Shown here piece by piece: positions 1 through 5,771 of a DNA stretch of 8,687 nucleotides. Position numbers and translations under genes: made by a program. Numbering within the stretch: the first letter of the stretch is position 1; each line of letters begins with the position of its first letter. Location of the stretch: the NCBI GenBank assembly GCA_937877515.1, contig CALFIX010000008.1, positions 1 to 8,687 on the forward strand, written 5' to 3'. The notes beneath the pieces were generated by a model. It was not told the DNA's origin. It did not search any database and worked only from the letters and a program-made list of their open reading frames with translations. Source of the DNA: an uncultured Treponema sp. (lineage in GTDB: Bacteria > Spirochaetota > Spirochaetia > Treponematales > Treponemataceae).

Positions 1-411
1 TCAAATTCTCTTAACGATGGCACAGTTGAACAGGTTGCATTTTACAAGGAACAGCTTTTTGCCATGATTCCTAAAAAACACGCGCTTGCAAAAAAAACAG
101 AAGGCATTTATTTTTCTGACATAGACGGAGAAGCAATTATTCCTTTTCCATTAAAAGGTTACTGGAACGACTTACTAGAAAAAAGTTTACCTCATTCTCA
201 ATTTTTATATCAGAAAACTCTCGAGACCTTCGACAAAATTGTTAACGCAACAAACCTTATAAGTTTTTCATCTGACGCAATTCCAATGAACGTAAAAAAT
301 CACGTTGCCATTCCAGTCTTAGATGCTTCTGCAACAATAACGTATAACTGTGCTTGCCTAAAAAGCTCAAAGAAACAGTTTTCCCCGGTACTAAGAAAGC
401 TTAAGGGGTAG
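1..411 (+). CDS. LysR-type transcriptional regulator, C-terminal effector-domain fragment (5' end outside window)
   Basis: The frame is open from base 1, so this is the last 136 residues of a longer protein; the ATG at 64 is internal, not the start. The fragment resembles the second half of a LysR substrate-binding domain: a strand reading LFAMIPKKHALAK, then FSDIDGEAIIPF, which matches the family's 'VPKdHPLA... l.DLdGEpfI.fp' pattern, then a helix/turn region ending NLISFSSDAI and a closing strand region VAIPVLDASATITY. The N-terminal winged HTH that would bind DNA lies upstream and is not visible. LysR proteins usually have about 290-310 residues, so a little over half is missing through the window cut, not through decay. 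The effector and target genes cannot be inferred. It converges with the next gene, whose stop lies 26 bases away. The family call is fairly likely; a related periplasmic-binding-like domain is the alternative. Confidence 0.62.
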   Translation, partial: SNSLNDGTVEQVAFYKEQLFAMIPKKHALAKKTEGIYFSDIDGEAIIPFPLKGYWNDLLEKSLPHSQFLYQKTLETFDKIVNATNLISFSSDAIPMNVKNHVAIPVLDASATITYNCACLKSSKKQFSPVLRKLKG

Positions 412-424
412 ATTTCTTAAAGCT
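398..424 (-). terminator. Weak candidate terminator hairpin between the convergent genes
   Basis: Bases 398-405 (AGCTTAAG) can pair with 416-424 (CTTAA-a-GCT, one bulged A) around a 10-base loop. Read on the minus strand the hairpin is followed by TTCTTAG, a poor T-tract, inside the 3' coding end of the LysR fragment. It could help end transcription of the minus-strand gene, but the stem is AT-rich and the tail weak. Confidence 0.25.
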
Positions 425-437
425 AAAGTCACAGCTT

Positions 438-1343
438 CTAAAACAGGTCAAGCATGGAATCCAGATACACGGCCTCGCGTACTTCAAGCTGATGCTCCGG
501 CTTTGTAAGGTAATAAAGCAGGAACTCTAAAACCATTGCACTTCCAAGACCACGGCCTTCAATTTTAAAGTTAGAAAACCCCATTGGAAGATAAGTTTTT
601 TTTATGTCGCCTGCACCTATAAAGCCGGGGTTTTTCATTGCAAGTGAGAATTTGTATCCATCTTGAGCATATTTAGAGAAACATTTGTGGTCAGAAACAT
701 CTTCGCCAAGATTTTTTCTGCTCACGTTTTCATAGCAGAGACGCCGCGAAGTACAGGAAAAATCACAGCATTCGTTACACAAAAACTCCACTTTATCTTT
801 CTGGTTCTGTGAAAGTTTTTTAAAAAGGTCAAAAGCTTTGTTCAGCCTGAAGTCAGGGACGACGTACTTAAAATCTTCTCGGTTTAGCTCTGACCTAAAA
901 TCTGAAAAATCAGTCAGTACTTTTGTAGTTGAAGAAACAAGATAAAGGCGGGGGTAATTTTTTTTAAGATGCTCAGAAAGTAAATCTGAATATACAATAA
1001 CTCCACTTTGAACTTTTGATTTTTCAAACAACGTACAGATTCGGTTGCACCTTTTGTCTAAAAGATGGTCTTCTTTAAGTAAAGAATTACTGAATGTAAG
1101 ACGTGGAGAAATGCCGTATTCATTCATCAAGGAGAGAACGTCTTTTTCCCGCGCAGTGCCATTTTCTGTTCTGCCTCCATTCCAGATGCAGCCTTCCGGA
1201 GAACCGTAAACGGACGAAATGCAGCTCCAGGAGTAAAACCACTTACGGTGAGTAAAGTAGAGCGGAAGAAAAATTTTATAGAACTCATAAAACTCAAAGA
1301 GTCCCGGAAGATGAAAATGTGCTATTGGATTTTCAGTGTTCAT
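438..1343 (-). CDS. Peptidase U32 / UbiU-UbiV-like protein of unknown function, 301 aa
   Basis: The clearest family sign is near the C-terminus: GFSNFKIEGRG at residues 255-265, which matches the 'G..sfKIEGR' signature of peptidase U32 proteins, followed by a helix ending in a tyrosine pair (277-278). The middle fits a beta/alpha barrel: PRLTFSNSLL (80-89), GVIVYSDLL (114-122), LVSSTTKVL (135-143), FKYVVPDFRLN (158-168). After that strand comes a cysteine-rich segment with C189, C192, C193, C197, C203 and C221. UbiU and UbiV, in the same superfamily, bind a [4Fe-4S] cluster through four cysteines in a comparable place, so a metal or Fe-S site is plausible here but not shown. The N-terminus carries YGSPEGCIWNGGR (46-58). 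There is no signal peptide or membrane segment, so it should be cytoplasmic. ATG 1343 is the only reasonable start (an in-frame stop lies two codons upstream); no good Shine-Dalgarno precedes it. Substrate unknown; radical or RNA/quinone hydroxylation chemistry would be speculation. Confidence 0.62.
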   Translation of the reverse strand: MNTENPIAHFHLPGLFEFYEFYKIFLPLYFTHRKWFYSWSCISSVYGSPEGCIWNGGRTENGTAREKDVLSLMNEYGISPRLTFSNSLLKEDHLLDKRCNRICTLFEKSKVQSGVIVYSDLLSEHLKKNYPRLYLVSSTTKVLTDFSDFRSELNREDFKYVVPDFRLNKAFDLFKKLSQNQKDKVEFLCNECCDFSCTSRRLCYENVSRKNLGEDVSDHKCFSKYAQDGYKFSLAMKNPGFIGAGDIKKTYLPMGFSNFKIEGRGLGSAMVLEFLLYYLTKPEHQLEVREAVYLDSMLDLF

Positions 1344-1452
1344 TTTTTACTTAGTTTAGCGTATCAGAATGTTTTGATTTTTTGAAGTACTCACGCTTTA
1401 ATGAAAAAAAAATTACCGCCGCCTAAAAAATAAATTCACCTACGCCCGATTG

Positions 1453-1486
1453 GAACGGCGCGAAGCGTTCGCACCCGGTGCGAATG
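1453..1486. repeat. Overlapping, mutually exclusive inverted repeats (hairpin A)
   Basis: TTCGCAC (1468-1474) and GTGCGAA (1478-1484) form a perfect 7-bp stem around CCG, extendable to 9 bp with a G-U and a C-G pair (1466-1486). The same left arm can instead pair upstream: GAACG (1453-1457) with CGTTC (1466-1470), or GCGAA (1460-1464) with TTCGC (1468-1472). Only one of these can form at a time. No T-tract follows, so it is not an intrinsic terminator. It could be part of a dispersed intergenic repeat or a structured RNA. Confidence 0.6.
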
Positions 1487-1502
1487 AAACCGTGGAAAGA
1501 GG

Positions 1503-1546
1503 GGCGGCCTTTAAGCGGACGGTTTAACGCAAAAATAAAGACCGCC
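1503..1546. repeat. Long imperfect inverted repeat (hairpin B)
   Basis: GGCGGCCTTTA (1503-1513) pairs with TAAAGACCGCC (1536-1546) in 10 of 11 positions, with one C/A mismatch, around a 22-base loop. The loop contains a possible inner GCG/CGC pairing and the palindrome GTTTAAC. Neither strand has a run of T directly after the stem, so a terminator role is unlikely. Together with hairpin A it forms a compact structured block of roughly 95 bases. Confidence 0.6.
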
Positions 1547-1575
1547 TGCCTTAAAAAGTGTCGTCCAAATTTCTA

Positions 1576-1604
1576 TTGCACAATAAATTATAACTTGCTA
1601 TAAA
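1576..1604 (+). promoter_or_regulatory. Candidate sigma70 promoter of the MATE gene, leaderless geometry
   Basis: TTGCAC (1576-1581) is separated by 17 bases from TATAAA (1599-1604). The -10 is good and the -35 matches only its TTG half. A start 6-7 bases beyond the -10 falls at 1610-1611, the first base of the ATG, so the transcript would be leaderless or nearly so. That agrees with the absence of a Shine-Dalgarno before 1611. Confidence 0.5.
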
Positions 1605-1610
1605 CTGTTT

Positions 1611-2987
1611 ATGACGAAAAATAAAATCTTCGGCACATGGCCGTTTTATAAACGTGCGCTTTCGATTGCACTTCCCGTAATGGCTCAGCAGTTTATTCAG
1701 ACGCTTGTCTCGCTTATCGATAATTTTATGGTTTCCGGTCTTGGTGACATTAAGATGAGCGGTGTAAATGTTGCCGGGCAGATTTTCTTTATCTTTTTTG
1801 TTCTCATTACAACTCTCTGCTCTTCCGGCGGAATTTTTATGAGTCAGTTTAAAGGTGCCGGCGACAGAAACGGAATGCAGCAGGTGTTCCGTTTTAAGAT
1901 TATCGTTGCAGGCACATGCGGCATTCTGTTTACGGTTCTGTGTTTTCTTGCTCCGAGGAAACTTTTTTACCTTATGGTAACAAAGAATATTGACGCAGAA
2001 GCAATTTTAGACCAGACGCAAATGTACTCGCGGGCGGTTTCTCTTTCTTTTCTGTTTGCAGTTTTTTCTCAGAGCATTGCATCCAGTCTTAGAGAAATTG
2101 CAATTGTCCGTCCGCCTTTGGTAATTTCTGTTCTGGCTACCCTCGTAAACACATTCTTCAACTGGATTTTAATTTACGGTCATCTTGGAGCTCCTCGTCT
2201 GGAAGTCGCGGGGGCCGGATACGCTACTGTAATTGCCCGTGCGTTTGAGCTTTTAATGTTTTTAGTTTACGTCATTTTAAAAAGACCTGAGTTTATCTTT
2301 AACCCGCTTAAGCTTTTCTTTGTGAACTTAAAGCTTTTCGGAAAGATACTCATTAAGTCTCTGATGATTTTATACTCCGAACTTTTCTGGGCTTTAAGCG
2401 AAACCGTTTCAAATGCACTCTACAACACTCGCGGAGGTGCAGATGTTGTAAGCGGAATGGCGGCAGGCTTTGCCGTTGCAAACCTCATCTTTATAAGCAT
2501 GGGCGGAATCATGACGAGTACGGGAGTTGTAATGGGAACTGAGCTCGGAGCGGGAAACCTGAACGAATGTAAGAAATATAAGGCATGGATCTTAAGCGGC
2601 TCTACAGTTTTCGGTGCATGCTTTACACTTTTGGGATTTCTGGCAACGCTTTTAATTCCTGTAGTTTTCGGAAACCTTTCTTCACAGGCGCGAAGGTACG
2701 CATTTTATCTTTTAATTACCGCGTCCGTTTATCTTCCGCTGTGGGGATTTTTAAATGCCCAGTATGCAATAAGCCGGGCCGGAGGAGACACAAAGATGGG
2801 CGTTGTCTGTGATACTGTCGGTAACGTTCTTTTTTTGCTCGGAATGTTTTTACTCACCTTCTTTACAGGCCTTGGTCCTGTTGTGATGTATGCAATCGTA
2901 AAGCTAAGCGACATACCCAAAAGTGTTATCGCTCACTTTTGGCTGAAAAAAGAAAAATGGCTGGTAAACCTTACAAAGGAAGAATGA
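1611..2987 (+). CDS. MATE family multidrug/cation antiporter, 458 aa
   Basis: An inner-membrane exporter of the MATE (NorM/DinF-like) family, which uses a sodium or proton gradient to expel organic cations and drugs; its real substrate cannot be read from sequence. Length is typical for the family (about 450). Twelve membrane helices can be picked out, roughly at residues 12-34, 53-75, 90-112, 135-155, 166-190, 197-220, 245-270, 280-304, 328-350, 362-385, 395-420 and 422-445, forming the usual two six-helix halves. The first helix carries the family-like LVSLIDNFMVSGLG (32-45) and the second half VVSGMAAGFAVANLIF (279-294). The start at 1611 gives the short cytoplasmic N-terminus (FGTWPFYKRALSIALPVM) expected of MATE proteins; an in-frame stop lies close upstream. 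It appears to be a single-gene unit, with its own promoter and 143 bases to the next gene. No truncation is seen. Confidence 0.9.
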   Translation: MTKNKIFGTWPFYKRALSIALPVMAQQFIQTLVSLIDNFMVSGLGDIKMSGVNVAGQIFFIFFVLITTLCSSGGIFMSQFKGAGDRNGMQQVFRFKIIVAGTCGILFTVLCFLAPRKLFYLMVTKNIDAEAILDQTQMYSRAVSLSFLFAVFSQSIASSLREIAIVRPPLVISVLATLVNTFFNWILIYGHLGAPRLEVAGAGYATVIARAFELLMFLVYVILKRPEFIFNPLKLFFVNLKLFGKILIKSLMILYSELFWALSETVSNALYNTRGGADVVSGMAAGFAVANLIFISMGGIMTSTGVVMGTELGAGNLNECKKYKAWILSGSTVFGACFTLLGFLATLLIPVVFGNLSSQARRYAFYLLITASVYLPLWGFLNAQYAISRAGGDTKMGVVCDTVGNVLFLLGMFLLTFFTGLGPVVMYAIVKLSDIPKSVIAHFWLKKEKWLVNLTKEE

Positions 2988-2995
2988 AATTACGG

Positions 2996-3048
2996 CAGAA
3001 AAGAAGTACATTCTTACGACATTCTATAGAAACAAATCTGCTTTTCTG
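2996..3048 (+). repeat. Inverted repeat and short repeats between MATE gene and gatB promoter
   Basis: CAGAAAAG (2996-3003) and CTTTTCTG (3041-3048) are perfect 8-bp inverted repeats with a long loop; the right arm runs into the gatB -10 region. Inside are the 10-bp perfect palindrome TTCTATAGAA (3022-3031) and two copies of ACATTCT (3008-3014 and 3019-3025) set 11 bases apart, one helical turn. The placement would suit an operator or a weak MATE terminator, but these are short AT-rich matches and may be chance. Confidence 0.3.
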
Positions 3049-3055
3049 ATATAAT
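3047..3055 (+). promoter_or_regulatory. Extended -10 promoter of the gatB operon
   Basis: TGATATAAT combines a perfect -10 (TATAAT, 3050-3055) with the TGn extension. No good -35 stands 16-18 bases upstream, which extended -10 promoters tolerate. The predicted start is near 3062, giving a leader of about 70 bases. The same nine bases occur in the promoter of the cNMP-domain regulator at 7074-7082. Confidence 0.6.
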
Positions 3056-3092
3056 CCTGCTACTTTTCAGATAACAAGTATTCCGTTAAACA

Positions 3093-3118
3093 GTGCACGC
3101 CTTAAGTGCACACTTTTT
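3093..3118 (+). terminator. Leader hairpin with short T-tract upstream of gatB (possible attenuator)
   Basis: GTGCAC (3093-3098) and GTGCAC (3106-3111) are self-complementary and form a 6-bp stem with a 7-base loop. ACTTTTT follows (five T at 3114-3118), then the Shine-Dalgarno directly. This looks like a minimal intrinsic terminator within the leader. The stem is short, so it may be a weak attenuator or only an mRNA structure near the ribosome site. Confidence 0.35.
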
Positions 3119-3123
3119 GGAGG
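3119..3123 (+). promoter_or_regulatory. Strong ribosome binding site of gatB
   Basis: GGAGG sits 7 bases before ATG 3131, near-ideal spacing, and fixes the start of gatB. Confidence 0.85.
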
Positions 3124-3130
3124 TATAAAT

Positions 3131-4669
3131 ATGGCGATAGATAAATGGGAAATTGTAATAGGCTGCGAAATTCATACACAGCTTTTAACAAAGACTAAGG
3201 CTTTCTGTGCCTGCGAAAACCGCTATGGAGGAATGCCAAACACCCGCGTCTGCCCAGTTTGCTTAGGACTCCCCGGAGCAATGCCTCGCATTTCTAAAGG
3301 TTACGTAGAACTTGGAGCCGTTGCAGGACAGGCGTTAAACTGCCACATTGCACGCTTTACAAAGTTTGACCGTAAACACTATTTTTACCCTGACTTAACA
3401 AAAGGCTATCAGATAACTCAGTACGACATTCCTCTCTGCGACAACGGATATGTTGACTTACCGATGGCAAAGTATCCTAAGGAACAGCAGAAGGGTGGCG
3501 AAAAATGCCGTGAAAAAAACTTTATCGGAGAAGACTGTATCTCTAGTGACGGACGCTACAGACGTGTTCGCGTAGAGCGCATTCACCTGGAAGAGGACGT
3601 AGGAAAATCCTTACACTTACCAGGAAGTCACTCTTACATTGACTACAACCGCTCAGGAACTCCTCTTATAGAAATTGTTACAAAGCCGGACATGACAAGC
3701 CCTGAAGAAGCCGCTCTCTTTATGGAAACCGTACAGGAAATTTTACGTTACGTTAAAGTTACAAACGGAAACCTCGAAGAAGGAAACATGAGATGCGACG
3801 CAAACATAAACCTTAACGTATGGGAAGACGGAAAGCTTTACCACACACCGATTTCTGAAATTAAAAACTTAAACAGCTTCAAGGCAATCCGAGAAGCATG
3901 CACGTACGAAGCACAGAGACAGTTAAAGGAATTTCAGGAAGACAGACAGGAATTTAACCCGGGCTTTAAGGTTACAATGGGCTGGGACGAAGCAAAAGGC
4001 GTTACTACAGTTCAGCGTACAAAGAACAGCTTTGTTGACTACCGCTTTGTAGTTGAGCCGGACATTAAGCCGTTCAGCGTAAGCGAGGAACTCATTGCAC
4101 GTGCCGGTGGAAAAGTTGGGGAACTCCCCGAGGCAAAGAGAAACCGCTTGAAGAAGGAATATGGCTTGAGCGACTTTGACGTAGAAACACTTACCTCAAC
4201 CCGCGAGTTAAGCCTCTGGTTTGAGGAAGCCGCAAAGGATGCAAAGAACGTTAAAAAGGTTGCCAACTGGATTTTAGCGGAGCTTCTGGCAGTCTTAAAC
4301 GAAAAGAACGAAACCATTAACGACGTAAAGATTACTCCAAAGCACATTACAGCCCTTGTTAACGCAATTGACGAAGGAAAGATTAGCGGTGCTCAGGGAA
4401 AAACCGTTTTTGCAAAAATGCTTGAAACAAACAAAATGCCGGAAGAAATCATTAAGGAAGAAGGCATGGAGGTTGTAAGCGACACTGGTGCAATCGACGC
4501 CATTGTGGACAAGGTGATTGAGGCAAATTCAAAAGCGGTGGATGACTTTAAGAGCGGAAAAACAAACGTTGTGGGCTGGCTGACCGGACAAGTTATGAAA
4601 GAAAGCCGTGGTAAGGCAAACCCAAAAATGGCAAGCGAGCTTGTAAACAAAAAACTTGCAGCACTGTAG
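3131..4669 (+). CDS. gatB: Aspartyl/glutamyl-tRNA(Asn/Gln) amidotransferase subunit B
   Basis: GatB is the kinase/amidotransferase subunit of cytoplasmic GatCAB. It activates Glu-tRNA(Gln) or Asp-tRNA(Asn) with ATP and amidates it with ammonia delivered from GatA. Visible family motifs are WEIVIGCEIHTQLLT (6-20), a four-cysteine zinc-type site C26, C28, C41, C44 within NTRVCPVCLGLPGAMP, FDRKHYFYPDLTKGYQIT (79-96), RIHLEEDVGK (150-159), YNRSGTPLIEIVTKPDM, EEGNMRCDANINL and EIKNLNSFKAIREA. The C-terminal third is the helical plus YqeY-like tail that binds tRNA, ending in GKANPKMASELVNKKL. At 512 residues it is a little longer than usual (about 475-500) because of extra sequence at about residues 111-140. 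The start is fixed by a strong ribosome site. gatA and gatC are not adjacent and must lie elsewhere. It leads a four-gene cluster, with the next ATG 3 bases after its stop. Confidence 0.97.
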   Translation: MAIDKWEIVIGCEIHTQLLTKTKAFCACENRYGGMPNTRVCPVCLGLPGAMPRISKGYVELGAVAGQALNCHIARFTKFDRKHYFYPDLTKGYQITQYDIPLCDNGYVDLPMAKYPKEQQKGGEKCREKNFIGEDCISSDGRYRRVRVERIHLEEDVGKSLHLPGSHSYIDYNRSGTPLIEIVTKPDMTSPEEAALFMETVQEILRYVKVTNGNLEEGNMRCDANINLNVWEDGKLYHTPISEIKNLNSFKAIREACTYEAQRQLKEFQEDRQEFNPGFKVTMGWDEAKGVTTVQRTKNSFVDYRFVVEPDIKPFSVSEELIARAGGKVGELPEAKRNRLKKEYGLSDFDVETLTSTRELSLWFEEAAKDAKNVKKVANWILAELLAVLNEKNETINDVKITPKHITALVNAIDEGKISGAQGKTVFAKMLETNKMPEEIIKEEGMEVVSDTGAIDAIVDKVIEANSKAVDDFKSGKTNVVGWLTGQVMKESRGKANPKMASELVNKKLAAL

Positions 4670-4672
4670 TTT

Positions 4673-5461
4673 ATGTCAGAAGAATTAGAGTTTTTAAAAA
4701 AAGAAATTTTTTCTCGTTACGGTTCAATAAAAAGAGCTAGAGGACATTTTTTATACACTCAAAAAGGTATACGCCTTACAGATTTGTATCTGGAAAATGG
4801 ACGGGCCATACTGGGATGGGGCGGTTCTTCCAGCTTTACTGAATTAAAAAATGTTTTAAGCAGAGGCATTACCGGAAGTTTTATTACAGATGTAGACTTT
4901 CGTCTAGAAAAAGCTGTTTCTGCCTTAATCGGAGACAAAAGGAAGCTTTTTGTTTTTTCTAAAATGCAGGAAGCAATGGAAGCAGCTTTAAACATTGCAC
5001 CAGATAGCACTTTCGTTTATAAGCCCTGGGCTCCATTCGGGCTAAACTGGAAAGACTCAAAAGCTTTAATAATTGTGCCTCCTCTTGCCTGGACACCAGA
5101 TATTTTTATTCTTGCCGTAAAAGAAGAAACTCAGATAAACAACGTAATCTTAGAAAACACAGACAAAAAATGTATTAAACTTTCTTCTCCCATTGCGCAG
5201 GGTGTATGCAGGTCGTTTTACAATCTTATAAAAGCCATTCAGGAACAGAGCGAAAAAGACTGGTTTATTTGGGATAAAAAAATCTGTAAATACTGGGAAA
5301 GAAGGGGACCATACCTATACATAAAAAAAGATATCATAAAGGAAAAAAATTACAAAGACTTTGTTTTGCATTGCCTTAACAATGGGGTTATAATAAATCC
5401 TATGTACAACGGAGAAAGCATTGTTCCCGTTGGGGCAGATTCTGGAGTTATTAAAATTTAA
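4673..5461 (+). CDS. Shortened class-III aminotransferase-like protein lacking the PLP-lysine core, 262 aa
   Basis: I do not recognise an exact family. Residues 20-106 follow the N-terminal pattern of class-III (fold-type I) aminotransferases: KRARGHFLYTQKGIRLTDLYLENG resembles 'a.G.ylyD.dGkrylDf..g', then ILGW, a helix, LEKAVSALIGD and a strand/helix FVFSKMQEAMEAAL like 'v.F.nSGsEAnEaAl'. Residues 210-262 resemble the family's C-terminal small domain (RRGPYLYI... LNNGVIINPMYNGESIVPVGAD). The central large domain, with the aspartate and the lysine that bind PLP, is missing: 262 residues against more than 400. It is intact as an ORF, so I infer a stable non-catalytic or repurposed protein, not a fresh deletion. 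It starts 3 bases after gatB with no clear Shine-Dalgarno, suggesting translational coupling. A role with tRNA amidation is guilt by association only. Confidence 0.55.
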   Translation: MSEELEFLKKEIFSRYGSIKRARGHFLYTQKGIRLTDLYLENGRAILGWGGSSSFTELKNVLSRGITGSFITDVDFRLEKAVSALIGDKRKLFVFSKMQEAMEAALNIAPDSTFVYKPWAPFGLNWKDSKALIIVPPLAWTPDIFILAVKEETQINNVILENTDKKCIKLSSPIAQGVCRSFYNLIKAIQEQSEKDWFIWDKKICKYWERRGPYLYIKKDIIKEKNYKDFVLHCLNNGVIINPMYNGESIVPVGADSGVIKI

Positions 5462-5464
5462 AGC

Positions 5465-5749
5465 ATGACAATGTATGTATTAAGGCTTAGCCTTGGCGGA
5501 ATAATTTCTTTTCTCTCAATTATGGTTTGGAATAAAACCAGAGACACAGCTTGGATGCTTATTGCCATAAGCTCCATTTTACAATATACGAGCACAATCT
5601 CTCAGATACTTTCAAGTCTAGGAATTATATTTGGAAAACCAAAGATGATTGCAGGAGTTCCTGTATTCCCGCTTGTTCTTTCATTTTTGCCACAGGCACT
5701 AACAGCAACAGCCTTGATATGGTTTTTAGTAAGAAGTAAAAAACGTTAA
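5465..5749 (+). CDS. Small hypothetical membrane protein, three predicted helices, 94 aa
   Basis: No family recognised. The protein is strongly hydrophobic, with three likely membrane helices at about residues 4-21, 29-56 and 64-89, and a basic end (RSKKR). Lysine and arginine in the 23-27 loop (NKTRD) and at the C-terminus suggest those parts face the cytoplasm. The long second segment is rich in Ser, Thr and Gln (QYTSTISQ), unusual for a simple anchor. It begins 3 bases after the previous stop with no obvious Shine-Dalgarno, like its upstream neighbour, so it is probably translationally coupled; ATG 5471, two codons in, is an alternative start. It is followed within 22 bases by another small membrane protein gene, and the two may work together. 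Confidence 0.7.
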   Translation: MTMYVLRLSLGGIISFLSIMVWNKTRDTAWMLIAISSILQYTSTISQILSSLGIIFGKPKMIAGVPVFPLVLSFLPQALTATALIWFLVRSKKR

Positions 5750-5757
5750 TACTAGCC

Positions 5758-5765
5758 AAAGGAGG
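5758..5765 (+). promoter_or_regulatory. Strong ribosome binding site of the four-helix membrane protein gene
   Basis: AAAGGAGG lies 6 bases before ATG 5772. It contrasts with the two upstream genes, which have no clear site, and suggests independent and higher translation of this last operon gene. Confidence 0.8.
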
Positions 5766-5771
5766 AAATAT

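Larger units (their letters stand above)
1344..1610. other. Intergenic region without a gene, holding a GC-rich structured island
   Basis: This 267-base gap separates the divergent U32-like and MATE genes. Bases 1344-1440 are AT-rich, with an A-run at 1404-1412. Bases 1441-1550 are about 58% GC (64 of 110 by hand count), well above the flanks, and hold the hairpins listed separately. Bases 1551-1610 are AT-rich again and carry the MATE promoter. One plus-strand frame is open from 1405 to 1527 but has no ATG and no ribosome binding site, so I do not call a gene. I found no convincing promoter for the minus-strand gene. Confidence 0.7.

Noticed and set aside
1401..1433. Ten-codon frame ATG to TAA (MKKKLPPPKK)
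   Set aside because: No ribosome binding site or promoter and very short; more likely part of the intergenic element, though a search for copies would settle it.
1405..1527. Plus-strand frame open through the GC-rich island
   Set aside because: No ATG and no ribosome site; the openness follows from GC-rich composition and the segment is dominated by inverted repeats.
2585..2920. Short frames on both strands inside the MATE gene
   Set aside because: Out-of-frame shadows of a well-supported membrane protein, without ribosome sites or sensible protein features.
4039..4650. Two minus-strand frames antisense to gatB
   Set aside because: Shadows of gatB; composition mirrors its codon use and no start signals are present.
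4759..5010. Minus-strand frame within the aminotransferase-like gene
   Set aside because: No promoter or ribosome site; the plus-strand reading shows family similarity instead.
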